Positions 1 to 12,464 of a stretch of DNA of 64,000 nucleotides are shown here, piece after piece. The notes beneath the pieces are model-generated. The model was not told the DNA's origin, did not search any database, and saw only the letters and a program-made list of their open reading frames with translations. Within the stretch, counting starts at the first letter, position 1. Each line of letters begins with the position of its first letter. Location: the NCBI RefSeq assembly GCF_014356525.2, contig NC_052505.1, forward strand, positions 15,626,635 through 15,690,634. The letters are read 5' to 3'. Source of the stretch: Nilaparvata lugens. Taxonomy: Eukaryota; Arthropoda; Insecta; Hemiptera; Delphacidae. The translations under genes and the position numbers were made by a program.

Positions 1-9
1 AGATCTCCT

Positions 10-1108
10 ATAGTGAGGGTGTGAGGACCGAGTTATAATGGCAGTAATTGATTAACATTGATGTTGCTATCCTTGTCTAACATTTGTCAAAGCTGATAGC
101 ACTATTCTTTTCCAGCTCTGCAACGTTGCCAGATCGTTGTATAACAATGTAGAAGTAATCAGCTAAATATTTTATCTCAGTTATGAAAATTCATTTTTCC
201 TCCACCTACTGTCAAAAGTACTTACTTTACTCCCTGAAACATGATACTAAAGTGTCACTTTTTCGCTCTCGGTACTAAAAAACAGAAAAACTCCCTAGGG
301 AGTAAAAGTAACTCCATTTAAATAACATGGGAAGCATCTCTATTTTAAAAACGTACATTTGGAATAGGTCAGAAGGTCTAGGCTCAGATGAGGAAGCATA
401 TAGGAAGATGAGGAAGTAGTCATTAAACCAACTAAATTCAATACCTCAACCATACATTTGATCGATATATAAAATTTATGTTTGTATGCTGAAATTATTA
501 TTACAAACTTCCTATCACTATACTAGAAAAAATTTATATTTTTTTCTTTTAATCCATGTTATTCAAAATACCAGCCAACGAATATAACTTATTAACTAAT
601 CAAATTTGAAACGGGAACTTCATCATGGCTGTAGTTGTGGCTGTCATTGTTGTTACAACTTTAGCCGACAGTTAGTTCTGTCGGAGGAGAACTGTGATTA
701 CAAGCCAGCTGTTTCCGTTTACTTTTTAGATTATGTTGTAACACATTTATTGGTCACATACGTTTTTAAAAATTATTTTATTTGCAGTTTTTATAAAAAT
801 GTAGGTGGAGGAAAAATGTTGTGTATATCACGAGTGAAAAATGTTTTTTCTCCCTCAGGAAAATTGTTGCCCTCGGCTTCGCCTCGGGCTTCAAACTTTT
901 CCCTCAGGGAGAAAAAACAGCACTTTTCACTCTAGATATACAAATAACATAATAAAATAATATAATAAAATTGATTATAAAAAAAATGAACAATCAATAT
1001 TTAATCAAATATACCGGTATCAGCTATCTTCTGTACAAGTCAGAGAATCGGCAACGCTCTTCTCTTATCTTTCTTCACTGCCATCATAACGTGGACCTCA
1101 CTATTATA
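10..1108 (-). mobile_element. Family A element (interrupted)
   Basis: The ends are TATAGTGAGG...TTATAATGGCAGT and CATCATAACGTGGACCTCACTATTATA. The body is in the minus orientation and is split by the insertion at 194-940. Confidence 0.7.
194..940. mobile_element. Insertion inside a family A copy, with inverted ends and a hairpin
   Basis: TTTTTCCTCCACCTAC at 194-209 is inverted at 801-816. The same segment carries a palindrome at 832-932 with arms GAGTGAAAAATG...TTCTCCCTCAGG and their inverse around GCCCTCGGCTTCGCCTCGGGC-like sequence. It separates the two halves of the A copy at 10-1108. The open frame at 606-935 runs through the palindrome and looks spurious. Confidence 0.5.
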
Positions 1109-1426
1109 GTCTAAACGCTTTCTTGTGATGCAAGTTTACATCGTGGCTCAGGTCAGTAGCATTCTAATAATTTTCATTGCTGCCATAATAATGGAAAATG
1201 AATCTTCCATTCTAGTTGCAAATGTCTGTAATATTCCTTTCTGGTAAATGCAGTAGAGGACTTTTAGAGGAGCTTATTTTCTAAATTTCTAAATAGTTGA
1301 AATCAATTGAAGGTACATTAATAGTACACATAGGTAGTATATATTGTATTTCTGATGCTTCAATCCAAAGAATGATCCATTTTAGTAGTCAAGCTGCTAT
1401 ATTTTGTGGATTAGTTTTCCTTATTC

Positions 1427-1576
1427 TATTGTATTGGCAACGATCTGGCAACGTTGCAGAGGTAGAAAAGGATAGAACTATCCGTTTTGACGAATGATAG
1501 ACAAGGATAGCAACACCAATGTTAATCAAATACCGGTACTGCCAAACTGCCATTATAAAGTGGACCTCACTACAGT
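1427..1576 (+). mobile_element. Family A 3' fragment
   Basis: Contains CGATCTGGCAACGTTGCAGA, GATAGACAAGGATAGCAACA and the end CATTATAAAGTGGACCTCAC. Confidence 0.7.
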
Positions 1577-1578
1577 AC

Positions 1579-1794
1579 TATAGCGTGGTCCATGTTATAA
1601 TGGCAGTGGATAAAGATAGAAGAATAGCGATGCCGATTCTCTGCATTAATTAATTATATTTCTACACTAAAAACATAATTGGCATCGTTGTGGACCTAAA
1701 AAGGATAGTACCACCGGCTTTGTCGAATGATAGACAAGGATAGCAAAACCAAAGTTGATCAAATACTGTCATTATAACGTGGACCCCACTATAG
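1579..1794 (+). mobile_element. Family A internal-deletion copy
   Basis: Both ends are present (TATAGCGTGGTCCATGTTAT and ATAACGTGGACCCCACTATA) but it is only 216 bp long. Confidence 0.75.
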
Positions 1795-2297
1795 AACAAA
1801 CCATGTTTTGACTTCCTCTGTCATCAGCTATGTTGGATCCTACAAAGGTCCCACCCCAGTCAGGCTTTTGTGTACTGTGACAAACAAACCCAACTTGTCC
1901 AATATTATGTTTTGCAGCAACAATCAGTAATTTTGTAGTTGACATTTCAATAATTAGCATCGAGTATGCTAGCCATCTCAAAGGCTGCTAGTGTTTGTTT
2001 TCGCTCAAAAGATTTCCACCTACATTATAATATCAGAGCAAGGTACACTTAGTTGCCTTTCCATGTCACTTGTTCTGATGAAATCGCAACCACATCACTC
2101 GGTCCACAGAGTTCTCTACGTGATAAACACGCGGACCTTACGCCTGTATTTCAGCGAAATTGCAATCAGTGTCGATTGAACCTGGACCTTTGACTCTGAA
2201 CTCTTTTATCAGCACATGTTTGTGCCAATAAATCGATTCTATAGGTTGGAGCATGCCTGTTGTTTAATTAATTCAGAAAATGTTATTTTACAAGCTT

Positions 2298-2566
2298 GTT
2301 TAATTAGTTCGGAAAATTATCTTTTGAAAGAAAGCGGTGTCGATTAGAGTGATAGACGTTCAGTAAACCAACTCCTTTTCAGTTTTTATTAATTGATCTT
2401 AGAAAAAGTCAAAATGTGGAAAAATGGCGCCAATCATTAATTCAGAAAATTATCTTTTGAAAGAAAGTGATATCGATTAGAGTAATATACGTTCAGTAAA
2501 CCAACTCCTTTTCAGTTTTTATTAATTGAAGTTGGGAAAAAGTCAAAATGTGGAAAGATGGCGCCA
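2298..2566. repeat. 133-bp tandem duplication
   Basis: TTATCTTTTGAAAGAAAG, CAACTCCTTTTCAGTTTT and AAAATGGCGCCAATC each recur with a period of about 133 bp. Confidence 0.8.
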
Positions 2567-2756
2567 ATCGAAACTTTGAATAGCAATTTTGACCTATCCA
2601 ATTTTTCGGGTACAATTGGAATGAGTTATTTACCAATAGATGCTCCAACGATGATAGAGATATGTAATAAATATAATGCTCTAATAAACAATTTGTGATA
2701 CAGATTTATTGTAGGAGCTTGCTAGTATGATCATTATTAATCTCCATATTCTAATC

Positions 2757-3130
2757 TTCATTATAATGGCAGTGAAGAAAGATAGTAGGCCAGTGTTGAT
2801 GATTCTCTTTGCCTTGCCACTGCCTTCTATGAAGGATATTTAACTCATAACGGTTTATCAAATGTAATACTAACTGTTCATTCTTGTTTAAAATGATGAA
2901 TTATACAGTATTTATTCATTAATAAAATATATTTTTCAATAAATAATATACATTTTCACAATTGAGATTAGATATTCAGTAACTTAATTATTTTTCACAT
3001 TGTTAAAAAACGATCTGACAACGTTGCGGAGCTAGAGGAGGATAGCACTATCTGCTTTGTCGAATGTTAGACAAGGATTGGAACACCAATTTTAGTCAAA
3101 TACTGTCATTATAACGTGGAGTTCACTATA
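2757..3130 (+). mobile_element. Family A copy, left end truncated
   Basis: Begins at CATTATAATGGCAGTGAAGA, includes CGATCTGACAACGTTGCGGA, and ends ATAACGTGGAGTTCACTATA. Confidence 0.75.
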
Positions 3131-3154
3131 GTATTCGTACTTGATTACATATTT

Positions 3155-3281
3155 TACTTTCCTTGCCCTATTACCATAGGTAAGGAAAGTAGCTTATTGC
3201 TTTCCGAAAAAAATTAAGGTACCCCAATTTCTATAATGTTTCAAGGTCCCCTGAGTCCAAAAAAGTGGTTTTTTGGTCTTG

Positions 3282-3312
<31 letters not shown>

Positions 3313-4017
3313 AGTGTGTGTGTGTGTGTATGAGTGTATGTGCGTCTGTGTACACGATATCTCATCTCCCAATTAACGGAATGACTTGAAATTTGGAACT
3401 TGAGGTCCTTCCCCTATAAGGATCCGACACGAACAATTTCGATCAAATTCATTTAAAGATGGCTGCTAAAATAGCAAAAATGTTGTCAAAAACAGGGGTT
3501 TTCGCGATTTTCTCAAAAACGGCTCCAACGATTTTGATCAAATTTATACTTTGATACTTTGATATACTTTGACAAATACAGTAGTCATTTATAAGCTCTA
3601 TCAACTGCCACAAGTCTCATATCTGTAAAAATTCCAGGAGCTCCGCCCCATCTATGCAAAGTTTGATTTTAGATTCTCAAGTATCAGGCTTCAGATACAA
3701 TTTAAACAAAAAATTCTTAGTGGAAAAGATTAAGCATGAAAATCTCTACAATTAATGTTTAGTAACGTTTTCACTTAAAATTGAAAATAAGCTCGAAATT
3801 CGAGAAAATGTTATTATTTCAATTGCAAACTGTTGGCAACTGTTGATTCTATTGAATCATCCACTATGAAGAAATAGCAGACTTCGTGTGTCTCCAGTGT
3901 TATTGTCTTGTCACCAGCTGTCTTGGATCTTTGAATAGTAGACTTGAGATGCGCGGTAACACTAGCGTCAGGTGATAAATTTTCATAACAAGGAAAGTTG
4001 TTGAGTGCGCCACAACA
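3155..4017 (+). mobile_element. Family T repeat, copy 1
   Basis: Starts with a hairpin, TACTTTCCTTGCC...GGTAAGGAAAGTA, then AAGGTACCCCAATTTCTA, a GT microsatellite (3281-3333), ACACGATATCTCATCTCCC, a purine-rich AAGATGGC stretch, and AACACTAGCGTCAGGTGATA near the end. The end AAGGAAAGTT is an inverse of the start. Class unknown. The 2.1-kb tandem duplication begins exactly where this copy stops. Confidence 0.8.
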
Positions 4018-5028
4018 TATTTTTTTGTGTAATAAACCTGTCCATCGCTCATCCTAAACACTGGAAATATCGTAGTTTTCTATTATATCTCTCTCTTCAA
4101 TGTTTATCTTCTTTTAAACTTTTTTCCTCCAATTCCTCAGCGTTGAAGGTAGTTCTGGTGAAAGAATTTTGGTGCCTAAAGATTGTATTTCACTATCCAC
4201 TCAGAATTTCCAGCTTAATTCGGTACCCCTGATATTTTTCTAATTAATCAGTAAGGTGAGCAATTAACCATTAATGAATGAAGCCAACGACCTCATTAAT
4301 GATGGATTATTGAACGTAGAGTGATGAGTTAGTTGATGATAATTTGCCAGTTGGCTATTTTATAACCATTAAGCTGTTTCATTATTTCCCCAACACAATT
4401 TTAATTTATCGCTTTCCCATGGCTGCTCAAATTCAATTGATGGATTGAAATTCAATCAGGCGATTATTTTGACAGTGAACGCTTTTTGTTAGCAATAATT
4501 TGCTCAATATAAATCCTATTATGATTCCATTAATTAGCATTCAAAATTAATTAATTGTTATCGATTTGTCAATGTTGAAATAATCAATCAAAGAGGTTTT
4601 TTAATGACTGTACCACTGCAATTGATCCGTGTGAAGATATGAATTTGCTGTATTTTTTATTTCTTATCCATTCATTAGAAACTTGTTTTTTGCGCTGTAA
4701 ATTTCCATCTTGTTTTTGCCATTCAAGTGTCCAAAGTCTGATGATGATAATAAATTAATTTCACAAAAATGTCTATTTTTTAAATCAAATTAATGGATTT
4801 TACTTTGATTTATTTTTTGAAATATCCAATTTATTTTTATCTATTCCTTGAATTCTTATCAACCTTATGTTTGAATGTTTCTAGCATAATATGTTATCTC
4901 GTTGAACCAATCATAATCAATTACTAAATTTCCTTATCAGAGAATAACAATTTTCATGAAAATAATTATAAATCTGATCACTTTAGAAGCAGAACCACCA
5001 ATAAAGTTGAGAAATCAATTAATTCTTT

Positions 5029-5410
5029 AGCGAGGTCAACGTTAAAATGGCAGTATTTGATTAACATTGGTGTTGCTATCCTTGTCTATCATCGAACAAA
5101 GCAGATAGCGCTATCCTTTTCTAGCTCCGCAACGTTGCCGGATCGTCTTTCATCGATGTAAAATTTTAATTGATCAACAAAATATTTAATTTCAATTATG
5201 AGAGTTTATTATTATCCGTTGAAAAGTATATATGTTCCTAACGAATAAAATATAACTTGATTGATAATAATTTTCAACAAGAATGAACATCAAATATTTT
5301 ACTCGTACATCGAGTACTGTACATTAAATCGAATAAGTTATACCGGTATCAGCTATCTTCTATAGAAGGCAGTGACAAGGCAGAGAATCGACAACGCTGT
5401 TCTCCTAGAG
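5029..5410 (-). mobile_element. Family A copy in tandem unit 1
   Basis: Starts GCGAGGTCAACGTTAAAATG, includes GTTGCTATCCTTGTCTATCA, and ends near CGACAACGCTGTTCTCCTA. Duplicated at 7138-7519. Confidence 0.75.
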
Positions 5411-5679
5411 AGCGAATCTGAATTACCTATTTTCATATTTATGTATACTTTACAGTAATATTTTTTTCATTTATACTACCGTACACAATTTTAAGACTAT
5501 CATACTGCGGTAGGATAATCAATATTTAATCATCAGATTCAATATAATCAAATCTGGACTCTTCTACTGTCTATACACCTGAATCGATCGATGTTAGTTT
5601 AGAATCAAAATAATATGAAAAATTAATGACACATAGTATTAGTTTTTGAAATATTATGTAGTTCAACCCTTATTTCCAA

Positions 5680-5838
5680 GTGCCGGTTGTACAAAATCCA
5701 GTTAAATTTTAATCGTGATTAATTCCTCGAGAACCAATCAGAGAAGCCGTCTCCAAAAAGGCCAATCAAAAAGGCCTTCTCTGATTGGTTCTCGTGAAAT
5801 TAATCACGGTTAAAATTTAACCGGGTCTAAATGTTGCA
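5680..5838. mobile_element. Family D palindromic MITE, copy 1
   Basis: Arms CCGGTTGTACAAAATCCAG, TTAAATTTTAATCGTG and GAACCAATCAGAGAAG are mirrored by CTTCTCTGATTGGTTC, CACGGTTAAAATTTAA and CCGGG. An identical copy at about 7790-7948 arose through the 2.1-kb duplication. Confidence 0.7.
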
Positions 5839-7137
5839 AGCAGTATTGTTTGTTCCAAGTGGCTTTCGGATGGGCTAGGTGTCTGAGAAAAATGCAACAC
5901 TTGAAAGAGTGTCAAGAGATCAAAATAATAGACTAGGCAACTTTTGCGGCTTCCTAGGTTCTAGCGACAGACTGAGAGAGCTAAGATTTGCTTGCTCTTC
6001 CATGGTTGTTTTGCGATTTTCGTGGCTTAGTTTCACGGAGTCGATTGACAATAAATCGACTACGATTGAGCGCAATCGTCGCGGCGTGCGCAGCTGATTC
6101 TGGTGACAGCTTTCGACTGTCCACGTATTTTTTTGTGTAATAAACCTGTCCATCGCTCATCCTAAACACTGGAAATATCGTAGTTTTCTATTATATCTCT
6201 CTCTTCAATGTTTATCTTCTTTTAAACTTTTTTCCTCCAATTCCTCAGCGTTGAAGGTAGTTCTGGTGAAAGAATTTTGGTGCCTAAAGATTGTATTTCA
6301 CTATCCACTCAGAATTTCCAGCTTAATTCGGTACCCCTGATATTTTTCTAATTAATCAGTAAGGTGAGCAATTAACCATTAATGAATGAAGCCAACGACC
6401 TCATTAATGATGGATTATTGAACGTAGAGTGATGAGTTAGTTGATGATAATTTGCCAGTTGGCTATTTTATAACCATTAAGCTGTTTCATTATTTCCCCA
6501 ACACAATTTTAATTTATCGCTTTCCCATGGCTGCTCAAATTCAATTGATGGATTGAAATTCAATCAGGCGATTATTTTGACAGTGAACGCTTTTTGTTAG
6601 CAATAATTTGCTCAAATATAAATCCTATTATGATTCCATTAATTAGCATTCAAAATTAATTAATTGTTATCGATTTGTCAATGTTGAAATAATCAATCAA
6701 AGAGGTTTTTTAATGACTGTACCACTGCAATTGATCCGTGTGAAGATATGAATTTGCTGTATTTTTTATTTCTTATCCATTCATTAGAAACTTGTTTTTT
6801 GCGCTGTAAATTTCCATCTTGTTTTTGCCATTCAAGTGTCCAAAGTCTGATGATGATAATAAATTAATTTCACAAAAATGTCTATTTTTTAAATCAAATT
6901 AATGGATTTTACTTTGATTTATTTTTTGAAATATCCAATTTATTTTTATCTATTCCTTGAATTCTTATCAACCTTATGTTTGAATGTTTCTAGCATAATA
7001 TGTTATCTCGTTGAACCAATCATAATCAATTACTAAATTTCCTTATCAGAGAATAACAATTTTCATGAAAATAATTATAAATCTGATCACTTTAGAAGCA
7101 GAACCACCAATAAAGTTGAGAAATCAATTAATTCTTT

Positions 7138-7519
7138 AGCGAGGTCAACGTTAAAATGGCAGTATTTGATTAACATTGGTGTTGCTATCCTTGTCTATCA
7201 TCGAACAAAGCAGATAGCGCTATCCTTTTCTAGCTCCGCAACGTTGCCGGATCGTCTTTCATCGATGTAAAATTTTAATTGATCAACAAAATATTTAATT
7301 TCAATTATGAGAGTTTATTATTATCCGTTGAAAAGTATATATGTTCCTAACGAATAAAATATAACTTGATTGATAATAATTTTCAACAAGAATGAACATC
7401 AAATATTTTACTCGTACATCGAGTACTGTACATTAAATCGAATAAGTTATACCGGTATCAGCTATCTTCTATAGAAGGCAGTGACAAGGCAGAGAATCGA
7501 CAACGCTGTTCTCCTAGAG
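7138..7519 (-). mobile_element. Family A copy in tandem unit 2
   Basis: Identical by eye to the copy at 5029. Confidence 0.75.
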
Positions 7520-7789
7520 AGCGAATCTGAATTACCTATTTTCATATTTATGTATACTTTACAGTAATATTTTTTTCATTTATACTACCGTACACAATTT
7601 TAAGACTATCATACTGCGGTAGGATAATCAATATTTAATCATCAGATTCAATATAATCAAATCTGGACTCTTCTACTGTCTATACACCTGAATCGATCGA
7701 TGTTAGTTTAGAATCAAAATAATATGAAAAATTAATGACACATAGTATTAGTTTTTGAAATATTATGTAGTTCAACCCTTATTTCCAAG

Positions 7790-7948
7790 TGCCGGTTGTA
7801 CAAAATCCAGTTAAATTTTAATCGTGATTAATTCCTCGAGAACCAATCAGAGAAGCCGTCTCCAAAAAGGCCAATCAAAAAGGCCTTCTCTGATTGGTTC
7901 TCGTGAAATTAATCACGGTTAAAATTTAACCGGGTCTAAATGTTGCAA
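7790..7948. mobile_element. Family D palindromic MITE, copy 2 (duplicate)
   Basis: Same as the copy at 5680, in the second 2.1-kb unit. Confidence 0.7.
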
Positions 7949-8389
7949 GCAGTATTGTTTGTTCCAAGTGGCTTTCGGATGGGCTAGGTGTCTGAGAAAA
8001 ATGCAACACTTGAAAGAGTGTCAAGAGATCAAAATAATAGACTAGGCAACTTTTGCGGCTTCCTAGGTTCTAGCGACAGACTGAGAGAGCTAAGATTTGC
8101 TTGCTCTTCCATGGTTGTTTTGCGATTTTCGTGGCTTAGTTTTCACGGAGTCGATTGACAATAAATCGACTACGATTGAGCGCAATCGTCGCGGCGTGCG
8201 CAGCTGATTCTGGTGACAGCTTTCGACTGTCCACGTGTCTTTTACTGTCAAAATTGACTCAAATCACTGAAACGTCGTTTCTCTTTATCTAAATGGACTG
8301 TAGCCTACGAGACTAATGGCAAAACACTGTCCAGGCCTAGTTTGCACAATCGCTGGAAATTCGACGTAATTGTGAAAATTGGTCGGTGC

Positions 8390-8771
8390 TATGATGAGGT
8401 CCACGTTATAATGGCAGTGGAGAAAGATAGGAGAAAAACTTTGCCGATCCTTTGTCTTGTCAATGCCTTCTATAGACGGTAGCTGCTGATACAGGCTTAT
8501 TGATGTAATATTAACTGTTCATTCTCGTTTAAAATAATCAATTATATTTTATTAAGCGATAAATTATATTTTTCAGTAATTTCATAATGAATGTTCATAA
8601 TTAAAATGAAATATTTTGTTAATTGATTATTAACTCTACATTGTTAAGAGACGATCTGGCAACAGAGCAAAGCGAGAAAGAGATAGCGCAATCTGTTTTG
8701 TTGAATGATAGACAAGGATAGCTATACCATTGCTAATCAAACACTGTCATTATAACGTGGACCTCACTATA
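8390..8771 (+). mobile_element. Family A full-length copy
   Basis: Both ends are present (GATGAGGTCCACGTTATAAT and ATAACGTGGACCTCACTATA), 382 bp. The body has GGAGAAAGATAGGAG and GATAGACAAGGATAGC. Confidence 0.8.
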
Positions 8772-8934
8772 GGCTGTTCGAGTACAGCTCGAATATCAAT
8801 ATATTTGAAGAATTAACTATGGTTGAAGGAAGACAGTGTACCACACTCTTGTACAGTGCTTCACATTCCATGTATCTTGTTTGAAAGAAAATGATAATTG
8901 ACCTCTCTACTCTTCCAAATATTCGTAGTATTTA

Positions 8935-9564
8935 GTGTTGCTATCCTTGTGTATCATTCGACAAAGCAGATAGTGCTATCCCTATCTAGCTCCGCAACGG
9001 TGCCACATCGTTCTTTAACAGTGTAGAAATATATTTAATTTACAACATATTTCATCTCCATATACTGTATTATGAAAATCTATCTTATTCGATCATTGAA
9101 AAATATATTTTCTTGACAAATAAGATATAATTTATTATTTTAAACAAGAATGAACTGTTAATATTACCATAAAGAAACAATAACGTAAGTAGATATCCCA
9201 TGGTATAGGGCGTTTATGTCGCAACTTTTACTGTTATCTCAAACCGATTACTGTTGATTATTGGCGAATTTTACTGTTTTGTTGGGGTGAGAGTGTATGA
9301 ACGGCACAATATGAGAGACTACCAGTGTCACACAGATTCACTGGAAAGAATTACATGAACTATGGGCTTGAGATAACAGTTAAAGATGCGACATAAACGC
9401 CCAATACCATGGGATATCTACTTACGCTGTTGCTTCTCTATGATATTACATCAGATATACCAGTATCAGCTATCTTCTGTAGAAGGCAGTGGCAAGGCCG
9501 AGAATCGGCAATGCTGTTCTCTTATCTTTTTCTCCACTGAAATTATAATTATCATGACACTATA
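8935..9564 (-). mobile_element. Family A copy containing family B copy 1
   Basis: Minus-orientation A body on both sides of the B element at 9168-9442. Right end CATGACACTATA. Confidence 0.75.
9168..9442. mobile_element. Family B palindromic element, copy 1
   Basis: A 275-bp near-palindrome that begins CATAAAG and ends CTCTATG. Its arms carry TAGATATCCCATGGTATAGG and GTCGCAACTTTTACTGTTATC. It is inserted in a family A copy. ATATTAC occurs on both sides (9161-9167, 9443-9449) and only once in uninterrupted A copies, so it is a 7-bp target duplication. Confidence 0.9.
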
Positions 9565-9599
9565 GCTGTTGAGGTGGCATTTGCTTTTGGACATCTAGA

Positions 9600-10245
9600 G
9601 GCTATTTTCTTGAGGAATGAAATATAATTGATTATTTTTAACAATAATGAACCGTTCTTATTACGGTATAAGATATCCCGGTATCAGCTTTCAATAGAAG
9701 GCAGGCAAGGCAGAGAATCGGCAATGCTGTTCTATTTTTCTCCACTGACATTATAACGAGGCACTATAGCTTTTGAGGTGGCATTTGCCCCTTGGACCTG
9801 TGAATAGAGGCTATTTTTTGAGGAATAAAATATAATCGATTATTTTGAACAAGAATGAACAGTTAATTTATTACATCAGATGTACCGGTATCAGCTATCT
9901 TCTATAGAAGGCACTGGCAAGGCAGAGAATCGGCAATGCTGTTCTATATTCATCCACTGCCATTATAACATGGACCTCCTCACTATTAGCTAATAGCTGT
10001 TAGGTGGCATCAAAGACCTTGAAGAGATGCATCTTTAAGGTCTTAAGGTGCGTACAGATAGATATACGCGCCGCGAACATGAGCAATTCACTTTTAATCA
10101 GCTGATGCCAAGCTTTTTATATCTGTATCTTACCGTTTCTGTAAAAATACAGATATAATCAGCTGATTAAAAGTGAATTGCTCATGTTCGCGGCGCGTAA
10201 ATCTGTACGCACCTTTAGGGTGGCATTTGCCCTTGGACCTCTGGT
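9600..10245 (-). repeat. Tandem units of a family A end plus flanking sequence
   Basis: A fragments ending near 9768 and 9989 are each followed by the same unrelated flank (GAGGTGGCATTTGCCCCTTGG type), as is the A end at 9564. The third flank (to 10245) is broken by the family C element. This is a local tandem duplication of about 205-220 bp. Confidence 0.65.
10046..10214. mobile_element. PIF/Harbinger-like palindromic MITE (family C)
   Basis: A 169-bp palindrome beginning AGGTGCGTACAGAT and ending in its inverse, with TTA on both sides (10043-10045, 10215-10217). The arms include CGCCGCGAACATGAGCAATT. Confidence 0.8.
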
Positions 10246-10940
10246 TAAATGCTTTGCCATCAGAACGTGCCCTTTGCTTTGCTTCCAAGTCGGTGGGTCA
10301 CTCTTGCAGGTGCTATTTATTCGACGTGATATGAAGCTTTTCTGTATTTGCACCAGTGGCTGTAGGCTATTCGAGGACGCGCACGAGCGAGCACCTTACG
10401 GTGTGTGTGCGTGCGTGCGTCGTTGACCCAGTTAAAACGCAGACCTGCACCGGGCTTTGAGCTTTGAGCTTTTCGGGTCGACAGACTTTTGCTTGTGCTT
10501 AAGTTGGTACTTTGCACTGGCGTTGCTTTGCTATGAACTGTGGAATGGGTATCACTGGTCTGATATTCTTACCTATTATTGATTTATGTCAAGTCAGGCA
10601 AATACTATAAATCTTAGTTTCAGGTAGCTTTTTTGGAAGTTCTATCGGTTCAATTCTCTTGTTAACTTATTTTTTGGTATTTTCCATTTATTTATGCATA
10701 CGCACTCATAGGCCAATACAAAAATTATTAACATTCAAAGAGTCACTAACTTGTTTGGCCTATGTAGCCGGGAAACATTGCTGTGTCCGGCCTGCAAAAA
10801 CTGAGCTTCAAATTGTGAGTTCAAAATCCACTCATAATGTAATGCACAATAACACTTACATTTTTTGGTATTAATTCAATTCTATTCAAATCTACACATA
10901 AATACTCAATGAACATACAAAAACAAAAGAATAAAAATAC
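10246..10940. other. No gene recognised
   Basis: Contains a short GTGTGTGCGTGCGTGCGTC run near 10400 and a doubled GAGCTTT near 10457. Overlapping open frames of 60-80 codons on both strands show no domains. Confidence 0.5.
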
Positions 10941-11126
10941 ATCTATAATATAATAAAGGAAATAATTGGCTTTTAAACGTTCGGGATAGGAAATTCACGA
11001 ATGACGCATCATCTTCTCTGAACTACGGAACTGATTAATTTTAAATTTTTCAAGATTTCAGTAGGTCAGGATTTCTTTTTGTCAAGTTTTTAATTAGACC
11101 CTTGCGGAGCACGGGTTACCTGCTAG
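10941..11126 (-). mobile_element. Helitron-like end repeat, copy 1
   Basis: On the minus strand it starts CTAGCAGGTAACCCGTGCTC and runs to TTTATTATATTATAGAT. It resembles short non-autonomous Helitron-like sequences of insects that start CTAGC.GACCCG. The class is inferred. Confidence 0.45.
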
Positions 11127-12394
11127 TTTTTAATAAAAATATAAAACCAGGCTTCATGGTGGGGTGTGCTGAATAGAATGAAAGAAGGAAAAATACCTAG
11201 CCAACTTTGGTTACCCATATAATGGGCTGGTAGAGGGTATAAAAGTAAGGAATGGAGAGTGAAAAGGAGTGAAAAAGTAAAGAATGAGAGAGGAAGAGAG
11301 GAAAAAGAGAGAGTCAATAAAAGTAAGGAATGAAGGGTGACGAGGAGTGAAATAGCGAAGAATGAGAGAGGAAGAGAGAGCGAGCCAGTAAATGAATGTT
11401 TTGAAGTAAATCCAAGTTAGGAACTGTACCGCTTAAAATTATGTACTTTCCCTCATAGGGTTACTACATTGATATAATGAAATAAAAATTCACAAGTACC
11501 CTTTTGAAATGTTTAGTTTTCATTCACCAAAACATGTATGAACCATTTATGAATATTTTCAAGTGGGAATGGAATGAAATAATTGTATCTTACGTCACAT
11601 GGATGGGAAGGGGCCTTTTGCAGGCGAGAATGAATGATTTTTCTAATCGAGGCGTCAGCCGAGACTAGAATTTCATTCGAGCACTGCAAGTCATTCACGT
11701 CCAAGTAACGTACACTATTTTTTGTCATAATCTAAAGAAAAATAATTGAGAAATAGAAAACATTATCTGCTTGTGCTGAAGTTACTACATGCATTCTATA
11801 AACATAACCTAGTTTACAAATTCCGAATTAGAAATTTTGTGGAAGTAGATAAAACTTCCACCTGGAGCGCTGAAGGTGGATTTTTTGTAGCAGTTTTGCT
11901 GTTCCTATTTCGGAACTAGGAAACATGCACTACTGCAAAGAAAACATATGGTTTCATTACAGTAGAGTATGCTGTAATGAGAATCATATGTTTATTTATT
12001 CTGCTAACAGCTGTTTACCGGCTTGATTTCATGCATGGAAAAGAGCTGAGATTGAATGACTATGACAAAAACAACATTGAATTGAATCTATCATATGCAA
12101 CAAGTTGCAGTAACTCATCCAACATTATTATTTTGCTACCTCCATTCATTACTATAATAATTATGATATTTTACCTCTACAAATTCCCTCTACCTCTACA
12201 AATTGTTATATGCTTTATTTTTGCTCTGTAATATAATCAAGTTTATCTCCATACTAAAATGTATCCAACATTATTTTTTTACCTTCATTCATTACTATAA
12301 AATAATTATTATCATTTAGCTCTAAAATGTAATATGTTTCATTTTTGCTCTGTAATTCATAATCAAGTTCAACCCCATACTACTAGTACAAGTG

Positions 12395-12395
<1 letters not shown>
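11127..12395. other. No gene recognised
   Basis: Includes a purine-rich GAAAGAGAG / GAGAGGAAGAG stretch (11280-11390). An inverted pair AAACTTCCACCT / AGGTGGATTTT lies near 11850-11885. The 11977 frame starts with a hydrophobic MRIICLFILLTAV segment but has no further support. Confidence 0.5.

Positions 12396-12464
<69 letters not shown>

Larger units (their letters stand above)
4018..8236. repeat. 2.1-kb tandem duplication (two near-identical units)
   Basis: Unit 1 is 4018-6125 and unit 2 is 6126-8236. The offset is 2108 bp at the left, 2109 after an extra A near 6615, and 2110 after an extra T near 8140. Otherwise they match by eye throughout. The junction shares TATTTTTTT. Each unit contains a family A copy, a family D copy and about 1 kb of anonymous AT-rich DNA (4018-5028). 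The short frames at 5879-6153 lie in the unit and are not recognised. Confidence 0.95.

Noticed and set aside
606..935. 109-codon frame starting MKRELHHGCSCGCHCC
   Set aside because: Cys-rich start looked interesting, but the frame runs into the palindrome at 832-932 within a transposon-like insertion and has no conserved motif.
3281..3333. GT tract considered as an independent microsatellite
   Set aside because: It is at the same position in all four family T copies and is best treated as part of that element.
5879..6169. Overlapping frames on both strands in tandem unit 1
   Set aside because: A one-base difference in unit 2 breaks the frame, and no domain is recognisable.
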